Source: Gammaproteobacteria bacterium (GTDB lineage Bacteria > Pseudomonadota > Gammaproteobacteria > JAADHS01). Taken from it: DNA of 54,708 nucleotides. Made by a program: the position numbers and the translations under genes. The notes under the pieces are model-generated. The model was not told the origin of the DNA, did no database searches, and was given only the letters and a program-made list of their open reading frames with translations. Of the stretch, positions 46,400 to 54,708 are shown one piece after another; positions within the stretch are counted from its first letter, which is position 1; each line of letters opens with the position of its first letter. Location of the stretch: NCBI GenBank assembly GCA_013151745.1, contig JAADHS010000069.1, positions 1-54,708 of the forward strand. The letters run 5' to 3'.

Positions 46400-49300
46400 T
46401 TAAGTGACTGTTTCAGCATCACATCTCGTATTTAGTGGTTCAAGAATAGTATTGGGTTTTTTAAGTATGGCGGTTATTTCGTCTGCCGGTAAAGGTCGGC
46501 TGAATAAATATCCTTGAATTTCCTCACACTTTAGGTCGTCAACAAATCCGAGTTGATCTCTCGTCTCGATGCCTTCGGCAATGACAGTTAAGCCCATTTT
46601 ATGTGAAATATCCAAAATGGCCGTAACAATGGCAGCATCACTGTCGTCATTGTTCACATTTTTGATGAACCCTCGGTCTATTTTGACAGTATCAATGGGG
46701 AATCGTTTGAGGTGATTGAGTGAAGAGTAACCCGTGCCAAAATCATCAATCGCAATACGAATGCCCAGATTATGCAGCATATTCAATGTGGCTACTGCCG
46801 AGTCTGTATCCTTCATTATGGCCGTTTCAGTAAGTTCTAACTCCAAAAAACGGGGGGCAAGCTGTGTTTCATCCAAAATAGAGACAATCAGTTCAATCAG
46901 ATTATGCTGATGAAATTGTATGGCCGAAAGATTCACGGAAACGGGAACCTCTAATCCCAGTTTTAGCCATTGTTTAGCTTGTTTGCAAGCGGTGCGAATG
47001 ACCCATTCACCAATGTCATTAATCAGACCGGAGTGCTCAGCGATGGGAATAAACTCATCAGGGTTAATCATTCCGGTTTCTGGGTAATGCCAGCGGATAA
47101 GTGCTTCAACGCCACTGATTTTATGGCTATGGAGATCGATTTTTGGCTGATAATAAAGAAGAAATTCCTCATTTTCTACAGCATGGCGTAAGTGGTTTTC
47201 CAGTTGCAATTGCTCAGTTGATATTTGTTGCATTGAGCTGTCGTAAAACTGGTAGCTGTTTGGGCTTTGCGATTTAGAAAAGTGGAGTGCTATATCAGCA
47301 TAACGTAAAAGTAAGTCGGGTTGATTTGCATTTTCTGGATAAATCGAGACACCCACACCAATGTGGGTATAGACCTTATTTTTTTCGATGTAGAAGGGTT
47401 TGTTGATATGCTCGATAATACGAGTAATCGCTGGAATACTGTCTTCTTTTTTTGTAAGATCAGTTAATAAAATACCAAACTCATCACTACATATATGAGA
47501 TATATTAGAAGATGTATTACCATTTTCTAGGCGGGCGACCCGATCATGGGTTCGCAATAAATGGTGTATCCGCTCTCCTATCTCCTTCAATAACTGATCG
47601 CCAACCTGTCTTCCCAGAGTTGAATTGATACGTTTTAACTTGTTCACATCAAGTAACACTACGGCAAATATACGAGATGTGTTTTTAGCGATTTCCTGTT
47701 GAATTTGATCAATAAAACTAATACGGTTTGGTAGGCCGGTAAGATTATCTTGTCGTTGTATGCGTTGTAACTCGGCTGTTCTCTGCTTGTAGTTATGCTG
47801 TAGTTCCTTGATATGCGCGCGCATGTTTATTATTTCAGTATCAAGCTCTTTTTGGGCGGTTTCAGAATGATTTGTTGTGTTGATTTCTTTTCTGTGATTT
47901 TCTGCAGTTTTAAGCTCGGAAGCTTGTTTGGCTAGATCGTCATCCCAGTTTGTGACGCGATTACGACCCAGGTTTTTTGAAATATAAAGTGCCTTGTCTG
48001 CCTGGTCGATTAAATCTTCTGGCGTTGTGGCCTTAAAGCGACTGGAAGATACGCCAAAACTTGCTGTAAAGCGTACTTCCTTTTCAATGCCTTCTTTTTT
48101 AAAACGCATAGCCTCGATGCTTAGGCGTATTTTTTCACCAATATCATACGCTACTTCTAATGTACTGTCGGGTAATAAAACAACAAACTCTTCACCACCA
48201 TATCGGCAAACATAGTTGTCAGTGAGCGCAAAATCTTTAAGGGCTCCAGACATGAGTTTAATGATTTCATCGCCAACGGAGTGGCCATAAGTGTCATTAA
48301 TAGCCTTGAAATGGTCAATATCACACATAATGCAGGACAATTCGTTGTGCTTTTGTTTTGTAGAACAAAAGTCGATTTTTAACCGTGCAAAAAATGAACG
48401 ACGATTTAGGCAATGGGTCAATGGGTCTTGCGTTGCAAGGATATTTAGCTCTTGATTTTGGCGATGTATTTCATCTCTGGATTTTTTAAGCATATTTAAT
48501 GTTTTTTCTAGCTGTACGTTTTTATGCTCAAGTTGAGTGACATTATCGAAGGTCGCCAACGCACCCCGACAGTGACCTTGGGCATCGAGAATAGGTGCAC
48601 CATTAACCATAAATGTTTTGCTTTTACGGTTTTTTCTATCGAGAGTTAAGGGCTGGCCCGTGATTCTTGTTGCTTGTTTAATCGCCGTTACCCAAGGGTA
48701 TTCAACATGGCCTAGTGGAATTTTCCAACCAATATCTGAAATATTTCTGCCAATGATTTCTTTTTCTTTTATATTTATTTCTTCCAGAAACGAGGAGTTG
48801 GCGAGAATTATTCTATTTTTTTCATCGAGAATCGCCACGCCTTCTGTTAGTGCGTCTAAGGCATATTTGACGCGACCGGGGATGACCGCGGTTGGATCGA
48901 GATGGCGTAGTGTTCTTTTCATAAATAAAATAAAGGCACAGAAACCGAGTAGAGTCATAAATATAACAAGTTGATAAAATGCTGGGATGTTCAGCCCAAA
49001 AGGGTATGTATTGGCTAGTGGTGCAAAGCTGACTTCTACTGTACCCCAACGTTTATCCCCCTGAAATATAGGGACACGGACATGAGTGAACGATGAACTT
49101 TCTTCCGGTATATTGGCCCAAAGAGCGCCATGATTACCTGCTTCAGCCAGAATTTTATTTTTATTATCACGCAAGGCGGCAGATAAAATATCTTGGTTGC
49201 GATCAACAATTTTTTCTATTGTTGTCTTGATCATCGAAAAATTATTGTTTTGTGCCGCTATGGAAAACTGTACAGCGAGTGTCTCGCATATTTTCCGTCT

Positions 49301-49423
49301 AGCTTCCATGGTCGCTTTATCAGTATCAGGTACTAAACCCAAAAATTGAGCAGAGAATAGAAAACTTATGGTCATCAATATCAGTGCGAAACTAATGCGT
49401 AATGTGGGTGATATTTTTAACAT
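46400..49423 (-). CDS. Membrane-bound PAS-GGDEF-GGDEF-EAL protein
   Basis: 1007 residues. Order: membrane segment at about 8-30, extracytoplasmic sensor region (30-145), second membrane segment at about 148-170, PAS domain (185-300, EGVAILDEKNRIILANSSFL), coiled coil, GGDEF at about 330-490 with the intact RYGGEEF near 407, a helical linker (510-560), a second GGDEF-like domain (560-730) with CSDEF near 647, and EAL (750-985) with VEALIRWHYP, LTETAIMKDTD, DDFGTGYSSL, KIDRGFIK and VIAEGIE. The second GGDEF lacks the first glycines, so it is probably inactive or allosteric. Likely both makes and breaks c-di-GMP in response to an outside signal. 15 bases from the upstream LEPR-XLL gene on the same strand. 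Confidence 0.9.
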   Translation of the reverse strand: MLKISPTLRISFALILMTISFLFSAQFLGLVPDTDKATMEARRKICETLAVQFSIAAQNNNFSMIKTTIEKIVDRNQDILSAALRDNKNKILAEAGNHGALWANIPEESSSFTHVRVPIFQGDKRWGTVEVSFAPLANTYPFGLNIPAFYQLVIFMTLLGFCAFILFMKRTLRHLDPTAVIPGRVKYALDALTEGVAILDEKNRIILANSSFLEEINIKEKEIIGRNISDIGWKIPLGHVEYPWVTAIKQATRITGQPLTLDRKNRKSKTFMVNGAPILDAQGHCRGALATFDNVTQLEHKNVQLEKTLNMLKKSRDEIHRQNQELNILATQDPLTHCLNRRSFFARLKIDFCSTKQKHNELSCIMCDIDHFKAINDTYGHSVGDEIIKLMSGALKDFALTDNYVCRYGGEEFVVLLPDSTLEVAYDIGEKIRLSIEAMRFKKEGIEKEVRFTASFGVSSSRFKATTPEDLIDQADKALYISKNLGRNRVTNWDDDLAKQASELKTAENHRKEINTTNHSETAQKELDTEIINMRAHIKELQHNYKQRTAELQRIQRQDNLTGLPNRISFIDQIQQEIAKNTSRIFAVVLLDVNKLKRINSTLGRQVGDQLLKEIGERIHHLLRTHDRVARLENGNTSSNISHICSDEFGILLTDLTKKEDSIPAITRIIEHINKPFYIEKNKVYTHIGVGVSIYPENANQPDLLLRYADIALHFSKSQSPNSYQFYDSSMQQISTEQLQLENHLRHAVENEEFLLYYQPKIDLHSHKISGVEALIRWHYPETGMINPDEFIPIAEHSGLINDIGEWVIRTACKQAKQWLKLGLEVPVSVNLSAIQFHQHNLIELIVSILDETQLAPRFLELELTETAIMKDTDSAVATLNMLHNLGIRIAIDDFGTGYSSLNHLKRFPIDTVKIDRGFIKNVNNDDSDAAIVTAILDISHKMGLTVIAEGIETRDQLGFVDDLKCEEIQGYLFSRPLPADEITAILKKPNTILEPLNTRCDAETVT

Positions 49424-49438
49424 CCCGTTTTTTCCTGG

Positions 49439-51583
49439 TTAACCTACAATCTTTTTTAAAAATCGATATTTTTTGTTTTCTTTATCCGCTTCGTTGTTAT
49501 ATTGTTTCTGTTGTTTGATCAATTCTTTGTCCGAAAGAGAGAGGACGGGAAGGGGGTCGAACCAATTCCAGAGTGGTACGGAGGCCATTAAGGATGCGAT
49601 CAAGGAACCTGAGCGCAGCGAAGAGGCAACAATTCCCGCGGAAAGGGACCAGGCGGCTCCTGTGGCTACGCTGACCATCAATTCTTGCTGTTGGTCAAGA
49701 TTTGTTGTGTTGTTACTCATGGATATAGCCATTTCATCCAGCGCATTCCACAATGCGGTATTGTTGATATACAGGGAATGAGTATTGTAATTATGATTGT
49801 AAATATTAATATTGTTACTGTTATCTTTAGATTGACTTGTCTGCGCTAAAAATTCAGCTACGCCCAGAGATACACTGAGATTGTTGGTTAGGTCAGAATT
49901 AATTTTTTTAAATTGGCTGAAATCGGTATCTCTTTGGTGAAATGACCCAGGTTGATCATCCCAGTAATAAATAGGATAGTTGTTTTCAAGATCTTGCTGG
50001 TCTGTTTGTTTTTCCTGTTGAGATTCGTTCGTTTTTTCTTCAAAAGACGAAATAATAGTGACGTCTTCCTTGTTGTTAGTTGTCATAGCTTGTTCCAATG
50101 TAGCCCTGGTCTGAGACGCATCAAGGGTGACGGTTGCTTGATTTTGTTGCTGGGTACTTTGAGTCAGTCCTTGTGCCGAATTTTCCGAGAGCGTTATTGC
50201 TGTTTCGCTCACTTCATTTGTAGAGCTGATAGCGTTAAGCAGATTTTCGGGAATAAGAATATTTTCAACTGGTGTGATAATCAGGGTTAGTGTTGCAATA
50301 ACACTGCCCCCCTGACCATCCACGAGGGTGTAGGTGAAACGATCTTCACCGTTGTAATTAGACTCAGGGAGATAACGCAGGGTACCATCTCCATTATCAA
50401 TTAATGTACCCTGCCCAGGTTGAGTAAACTGTGCGAGTTTCAGGGTATCTCCGTCCAGGTCACTGCCGTATGCTACCAGGGTTGCGATGTTGATCGTTGT
50501 TAGCGTATTGGTTTCTATTGTCAACGTGTTATTCATTACCACCGGGTCGTCATTAACACTGTTGACATTTATTGTTAAAGTATAAGCATTTTCGCTATAG
50601 ACTGATCCGTCGTGAACCAGAAACTCAAAATGATCGTAGTTTATACCGTTAGCGTTCGTCGTTGGTGTAAATACAAAATCACCTGCTGCAATTTGAGCTG
50701 CTGTGATATCTTGATATGATGAAACGTCAACACCATTGAGTTTCAGTGAGCCAAAGCTTTCCAGGTTCGTGATGAAAATGTGTTCGAGACGGTCACTATT
50801 AAAATTACTGAAGTTGAAATCACTTAGTGTAAAAACATATGTCGTGTCTTCATTGGTTACCACGGTATTATTGACATCAATCAGCGTATCATTAACAGCC
50901 CAGCTGGCAAAAGCGGGTTGTTGAGCTTCCGGGTTAAACGCAGTATTAGCTCCAGTATTGCTATATTTATATTCCGAACCCGGGTCATAATTTGGTTTTT
51001 CAGTTCTGTTTAAGTCATCATTTTCGGCGATATCTGTACCGGCTAATACAGAAAGGCTATCAATTAGATTCAAGCCTGTATCGCCACTCGAAAGATCGCA
51101 GCCATAGATCAAAAAATCTGCATTTTGAGAAAGTGCGTTGCCCCAGTTAGCGATGTTACTGCTATAGGTATCGATATTTTCATAAGAAAGGTTGCTGTCT
51201 CCGAGCTGTACTTGACCATTGCTACCCTGAGAAATAAGATGGACTGCATCCAGGTTTTGGTAGTTGCTCAGTGCTGTTGTAATTTGTTCAATACCATTCT
51301 GGTTATTATTTAATATCAAAACATCAAACTGACGTTCATTATTTTGTTGTTTGAGTAAACCATCAACCAAAGACTGAAAATTTGGCGTATTGGAATTAAC
51401 GATGACCAGTTCGTGACGGATTTCATCATTTACTTCAGGTGCAATAAGGGTTTCGTTTTCAGCAATAATTAAATGTTCAGAAGGTTCGGTGTAGTTGATG
51501 TCATTGACTTCATGAAAATTGTCATTTACCAGTAAACCTTCCAGGCTGGCAGACATTAAAATTCGGGGTTCTAGCTCATCCAT
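49439..51583 (-). CDS. LEPR-XLL/DUF4347 surface protein with C-terminal anchor
   Basis: About 714 residues from the ATG at 51583, which overlaps the HlyD-like stop by 8 bases. Order: MDELEPRILMSASLEGLLV (the LEPR-XLL start motif); DUF4347 at about 50-200 (ELVIVNSNTPNFQSLVDGL, AVHLISQGSNGQVQLGDS, FLIYGCDLSSGDTGLNLID); cadherin-like strands (about 225-440, DLDGDTLKLAQFTQPGQGT, FTYTLVDGQGG); a Q/S/N-rich linker; and a C-terminal hydrophobic region (AAWSLSAGIVASSLRSGSL, WNWFDPLPVLSL) then a basic tail. Proteins of this kind are usually much longer. It looks exported or membrane-held and coupled to its HlyD-like partner. Confidence 0.82.
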   Translation of the reverse strand: MDELEPRILMSASLEGLLVNDNFHEVNDINYTEPSEHLIIAENETLIAPEVNDEIRHELVIVNSNTPNFQSLVDGLLKQQNNERQFDVLILNNNQNGIEQITTALSNYQNLDAVHLISQGSNGQVQLGDSNLSYENIDTYSSNIANWGNALSQNADFLIYGCDLSSGDTGLNLIDSLSVLAGTDIAENDDLNRTEKPNYDPGSEYKYSNTGANTAFNPEAQQPAFASWAVNDTLIDVNNTVVTNEDTTYVFTLSDFNFSNFNSDRLEHIFITNLESFGSLKLNGVDVSSYQDITAAQIAAGDFVFTPTTNANGINYDHFEFLVHDGSVYSENAYTLTINVNSVNDDPVVMNNTLTIETNTLTTINIATLVAYGSDLDGDTLKLAQFTQPGQGTLIDNGDGTLRYLPESNYNGEDRFTYTLVDGQGGSVIATLTLIITPVENILIPENLLNAISSTNEVSETAITLSENSAQGLTQSTQQQNQATVTLDASQTRATLEQAMTTNNKEDVTIISSFEEKTNESQQEKQTDQQDLENNYPIYYWDDQPGSFHQRDTDFSQFKKINSDLTNNLSVSLGVAEFLAQTSQSKDNSNNINIYNHNYNTHSLYINNTALWNALDEMAISMSNNTTNLDQQQELMVSVATGAAWSLSAGIVASSLRSGSLIASLMASVPLWNWFDPLPVLSLSDKELIKQQKQYNNEADKENKKYRFLKKIVG

Positions 51584-52406
51584 GTTGAAATTTAATTTTG
51601 CAACGTAAACCACCAGGCATTGCATGATCTTTGTTAGGGAGTAACACATTGACACGAAAGGTACCACTTGATGCATCAATAATACGATCCACTGCTGAAA
51701 TTTTGCCGTGCAGGATGGTGTTTTTAGGAAGTTCCGGGGTGACTTCCGCTCTCATCCCTTTTTTTATTTTACCAAATAGGGATGCAGGGAGAACCGCTTC
51801 TACTTTCAAAGGGTCAATTTTTGCTATTTTTAATATGGGTAGTTCTTTAACAAATTCACCAGGAGACATATAGCGTTCAATGACAATGCCGCTCAAAGGG
51901 CTACGAACGGTACGCCGCTCCAGGCTGGCAATTGCTCTTTGTAATTCAAGATGAGCCAATTCTTTCTTTTTTTTAATTTTTTTAAGATTAAGGTCGGCCA
52001 ACTGCTTTTCCATATCGGCTTCGTCTTTTTTTTGGGATGAGACCGCTTTTTTTTCAAACAGGTCGGAAATTCTTGTTTGTTGCCGGCTTACCATAGCTAA
52101 TGTAACCTGGCCTGATTGTATTTCTCCATCTAGTTTTGAACGTGCTCTGGCCAGATCAACATTAGCTTTTTCAACAGTCGATTCCAGCTTGGCAAGCACT
52201 TGTCCTTTTTTTACAGTATCATTTTTTTCAACGCTAAGTGATAACAGTACGCCTTTAATTGGGCTTCCAATATCGACTTGAACAAAGGGTTCTATCAAAC
52301 AATCAAAGTCCGATTCGTCAGTATCAATGGCCTGAACATTTGAGCAGATAATAACAAGGGCAACATAAGTAATTGATCTGAAATTTTTAATATCTAGCAG
52401 TGTCAT
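51576..52406 (-). CDS. HlyD-like periplasmic adaptor protein
   Basis: About 276 residues from the ATG at 52406, chosen for its signal peptide (KNFRSITYVALVIICSNVQA); ATGs at 52442 and 52508 also give open readings and none has a strong ribosome-binding site. Seen: barrel-lipoyl part (VQVDIGSPIKGVLLSLSVEK, KKGQVLAKLE), a coiled-coil hairpin (about 70-140), SPLSGIVIERYMSPGEFV, and a beta-barrel domain (VTPELPKNTILHGKISAVDR). This is the membrane-fusion or adaptor fold used in RND and type I exporters. No pump or ATPase gene is adjacent; its direct partner is the overlapping LEPR-XLL gene. Confidence 0.88.
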   Translation of the reverse strand: MTLLDIKNFRSITYVALVIICSNVQAIDTDESDFDCLIEPFVQVDIGSPIKGVLLSLSVEKNDTVKKGQVLAKLESTVEKANVDLARARSKLDGEIQSGQVTLAMVSRQQTRISDLFEKKAVSSQKKDEADMEKQLADLNLKKIKKKKELAHLELQRAIASLERRTVRSPLSGIVIERYMSPGEFVKELPILKIAKIDPLKVEAVLPASLFGKIKKGMRAEVTPELPKNTILHGKISAVDRIIDASSGTFRVNVLLPNKDHAMPGGLRCKIKFQHG

Positions 52407-52605
52407 TGTGACTGCAGAACTCCATATTGAGAGATTAATCATTATTATATAAATTCCTACGGGTTTATCGACCTCGATAGAGCAAAACTTGAGAATTTGG
52501 TTGTTCAAATTTCGATTGAATATTGAAGCATATTTTTTTTGTCGACTTTATAACAAAATAAGACAATAGGGTTTAATAGCTACCCAGATGAAGACGTTAT
52601 ATCAA

Positions 52606-52695
52606 AGAGTGTTGTGAAACGATGTCAATGCAACGATGAAATGAAGAGGGCATGCCATGCAAGTCTGAATCTTGATCGTTACGGGTATTTGGGTT
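52606..52695. repeat. Dispersed repeat, copy 3 (right half only)
   Basis: Ends in AATCTTGATCGTTACGGGTA then TTTGG, matching the right arm of the copy at 38449-38611 (AATCTTAATCGCTACGGGTA), with a related body to its left (CAATGCAACGATGAAATGAA, GAGGGCATGCC). No left arm was recognised. It sits just before the lipoprotein gene. The rest of the 52407-52709 gap is AT-rich without a gene. Confidence 0.55.
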
Positions 52696-52709
52696 GTAAA
52701 GAGAAAAAT

Positions 52710-54708
52710 ATGAAAAGAGAACGTCTATCTTATACAGGCTACATTTTTATTGTAGTCAGCATGCTACTCACAGCCTGCGGGGGAGGCGGTGGCAATAGCA
52801 CATCTCCCGATAGTATTGTGAGTGTGAGCAACGACAAGGTGGGTAGCCCTGTGGTTGAAGATAGTACACCCACCGTAAGTAGCGCGAGTATTATCGATAA
52901 CAATGCAGGTCGTCCAGTGGTTGGAGATGAGTTGACGGGCAGCTACAATTTTTCGGATGTCAATGGCAATATTGATGGCACGTTTATTTTCCGTTGGCTA
53001 CGTCATGGTATTCCTATCAGCGGTGCAATAGAGTCAACCTATACTCTAGTTGTCGCTGACAGCGGTCAACCGATTATTTTTGAAGTAACCCTTGTGGTAA
53101 CAGCAGGAACGGGCAGTGCCGTCGCTGCCAGTGGTGTCACGGTAGCGAATAGTGCACCGACGGCCAGTGCTGTGAATATTAGCGGTAGCGCTGTGGTAGG
53201 TGTCACGCTGACGGGTAGTTATACCTATAACGATTTAGATGGTGATGCGCAAGGCACATCGACGTTTCGCTGGTTACGCAATGGTAGCCCGATTGGTGGT
53301 GCGACCGCTTTAACGTATACTTTGGTCGCTGCGGATAGTGGTCAAACAATTGTCTTTGAAGTTACGCCGGTCGCGACAATGGGTACGACGACAGGCAATG
53401 CCGTTGCTTCTAGTGGTTTAACTATCAGTAACAGCGCACCGACAGCCAGTGGTGTGAATGTTAGCGGCAGCGCCGTGGTCGGTGCTACGCTAACAGGGAG
53501 TTACATCTATAACGATGTGAACGGTGATACGCAAGGCGCATCGACGTTTCGTTGGTTACGCAATGGTAGCCCGATTGGCGGTGCCACTGTCTTAACGTAT
53601 ACGCTGGTTATGGCGGACAGTGGTCAATCTGTTAGCTTTGAAGTGACTCCGGTTGCCGTTGCCGGCATACTCACCGGCAGTGCGGTGACGTCGGGTGGTT
53701 TAACGATCACCAACAGCGCGCCAACGGCCAATAGTGTGACGATTACGGATGATAACGGAGGAGGTGCTTATCTTGGGGATACTCTGACAGGAAATTATAT
53801 CTACAGCGATGTGGATGGCGATGCCGAAAATACTTCTACATTCCGCTGGTTACGCAATAGTACGCCCATTGGCAGCGCCACTGCCCTGACCTATAACTTG
53901 GTTGCGGCAGACAGCGGCCGATCGATTAGCTTTGAAGTGACTCCGGTTGCCGCTGCTGGCATACTCACCGGTAGTGCGGTGACGTCGAGTGGTTTAACGA
54001 TATTCAACAGCCCTCCGACCGCTGGCAGTGTGACGATCACGGATGATAACGGAGGGAGTGCTGAAGTTGGAGATATTCTGACAGGGGCTTATGTTTACAG
54101 CGATGTGGATGGCGATACCGAAGGCATATCGACGTTTCGTTGGTTACGCAATGGCAGCCCGATTGGTGGTGCGACCGCCTTAACGTATATTTTGGTCATC
54201 GCGGACAGTGGTCAAACGATTGTCCTTGAAGTCACTCCGGTCTCGGCAACGGGCACGAGGATAGGCAGTGTCGTTGCCTCTAGTGGTTTAACCATCAGTA
54301 ACAGCGCACCGACGGCCAGTGGTGTTAATCTGAGTGGCAGCGCTGTGGTGGGTGCCACGTTAACGGGTAGTTATACCTATAACGATTTAGATGGTGATAC
54401 GCAAGGCGCATCGACGTTTCGCTGGTTACTCAATGGTAGCCCGATTGGTGGTGCGACCGCTTTAACATATACTTTGGTTGCCGCGGACAGTGGTCAAACA
54501 ATTGTTTTTGAAGTCACCCCGATCGCGATAACGGGAACGATGACAGGCAATGCCGTTGCCTCTAGTGGTTTGTTAATACTCAACAGTCCTCCTACCGCCA
54601 ACAGTGTAACGATTACCGATGTTAATGGGGGCAGCGCTGTTGTTGGAGATAATTTGACGGGAAACTATTCTTATACCGATGTGGATGGCGATACAGAAGG
54701 TACCTCAA
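52710..54708 (+). CDS. Lipoprotein of tandem Ig-like repeats, 3' end outside the window
   Basis: At least 666 residues, open to the window end. Start ATG 52710. Lipobox SMLLTAC with the lipid cysteine at 23, then GGGGG. From residue 54 the sequence is six complete units of 94-98 residues and part of a seventh, each with SAPTASxVxxxG, VVGxTLTGSYxYxDxDGD, STFRWLRNGSPIGGA, LTYTLVAADSGQTI and FEVTPVA. This is the pattern of the repeated Ig-like/adhesin domain common in bacterial surface proteins. It should be anchored to a membrane and exposed. Divergent from the HlyD/LEPR-XLL pair. Confidence 0.86.
   Translation, partial: MKRERLSYTGYIFIVVSMLLTACGGGGGNSTSPDSIVSVSNDKVGSPVVEDSTPTVSSASIIDNNAGRPVVGDELTGSYNFSDVNGNIDGTFIFRWLRHGIPISGAIESTYTLVVADSGQPIIFEVTLVVTAGTGSAVAASGVTVANSAPTASAVNISGSAVVGVTLTGSYTYNDLDGDAQGTSTFRWLRNGSPIGGATALTYTLVAADSGQTIVFEVTPVATMGTTTGNAVASSGLTISNSAPTASGVNVSGSAVVGATLTGSYIYNDVNGDTQGASTFRWLRNGSPIGGATVLTYTLVMADSGQSVSFEVTPVAVAGILTGSAVTSGGLTITNSAPTANSVTITDDNGGGAYLGDTLTGNYIYSDVDGDAENTSTFRWLRNSTPIGSATALTYNLVAADSGRSISFEVTPVAAAGILTGSAVTSSGLTIFNSPPTAGSVTITDDNGGSAEVGDILTGAYVYSDVDGDTEGISTFRWLRNGSPIGGATALTYILVIADSGQTIVLEVTPVSATGTRIGSVVASSGLTISNSAPTASGVNLSGSAVVGATLTGSYTYNDLDGDTQGASTFRWLLNGSPIGGATALTYTLVAADSGQTIVFEVTPIAITGTMTGNAVASSGLLILNSPPTANSVTITDVNGGSAVVGDNLTGNYSYTDVDGDTEGTS
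52869..54708 (+). repeat. Tandem ~282-294 bp coding repeats
   Basis: Units begin at 52869, 53157, 53439, 53721, 54015, 54309 and 54591 (288, 282, 282, 294, 294 and 282 bp, last one cut by the window end). Two subtypes differ by four residues near the start: short (VSGSAVVG) in units 2, 3 and 6, and long (ITDDNGG.. or ITDVNGG..) in units 4, 5 and 7; unit 1 is intermediate. The order short-short-long-long-short-long implies duplication of pairs. Confidence 0.9.

Noticed and set aside
52672-52700. TTGATC - 17 bases - TGTAAA as a promoter of the repeat lipoprotein
   Set aside because: It would start transcription only about 3-4 bases before the ATG, leaving no ribosome-binding site.
1-54708. CRISPR arrays, tRNA genes, transposase genes, phage genes
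   Set aside because: Both strands of the intergenic regions were read and none was recognised; the repeats present are too long, too degenerate or too few to be a CRISPR array.

Overview
The window reads as chromosomal DNA of a free-living gammaproteobacterium of moderate to low GC. The reasons are: an MSHA-type (type IV) pilus locus, a small SRP RNA beside a dnaX-ybaB-recR cluster, cobalamin-dependent MetH, an SAH riboswitch on ahcY, CysZ, and UPF0149, DUF938 and DUF2797 proteins. The genus cannot be settled from the sequence. No tRNA, rRNA, CRISPR array, prophage or intact transposase is visible, but non-coding inverted-repeat (MITE-like) elements of at least four kinds occupy the gaps between genes.

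Layout. 1-13.2 kb is housekeeping: a MoxR ATPase (cut by the window edge), an M18 aminopeptidase, UPF0149, DUF2797, a PAS-GGDEF-EAL protein, glycogen phosphorylase, a DUF938 methyltransferase, the SRP RNA, dnaX-ybaB-recR, a four-helix membrane protein and an NsrR-type Fe-S repressor. 13.2-33.8 kb, all on the minus strand, is an MSHA-like pilus region: mshI(PilN part)-J-K-L-E-G, one type IV pilin and a terminator. After these come a hipBA toxin-antitoxin pair, a putative IS66-type MITE, and a single 11.2-kb gene for a giant LamG/DUF6701 protein related to MshQ. The usual mshM, mshN and minor-pilin genes are absent, and hipBA sits between pilin and MshQ.

34.3-44.4 kb is an S-adenosylmethionine cycle cluster on the minus strand: metK, then an SAH riboswitch, ahcY, metF, rsmE, an anchored protein of unknown function, and metH. 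An EAL-domain pseudogene lies just upstream of metH, cut by a dispersed repeat. Two small secreted proteins follow, one built of 9-residue repeats, then cysZ and a 1007-residue PAS-GGDEF-GGDEF-EAL protein.

49.4-54.7 kb is an envelope or export region. An HlyD-like adaptor overlaps a LEPR-XLL/DUF4347 protein by 8 bases. Divergent to them is a lipoprotein of tandem ~95-residue Ig-like repeats that runs off the window.

How it fits together: MshE carries an N-terminal MshEN domain of the c-di-GMP-binding type, and the window encodes two large GGDEF-EAL proteins plus a dead EAL fragment, so c-di-GMP control of the pilus is plausible. The giant MshQ-like protein, the LEPR-XLL protein and the repeat lipoprotein are all surface-directed. 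Together they are the least described part of the window.
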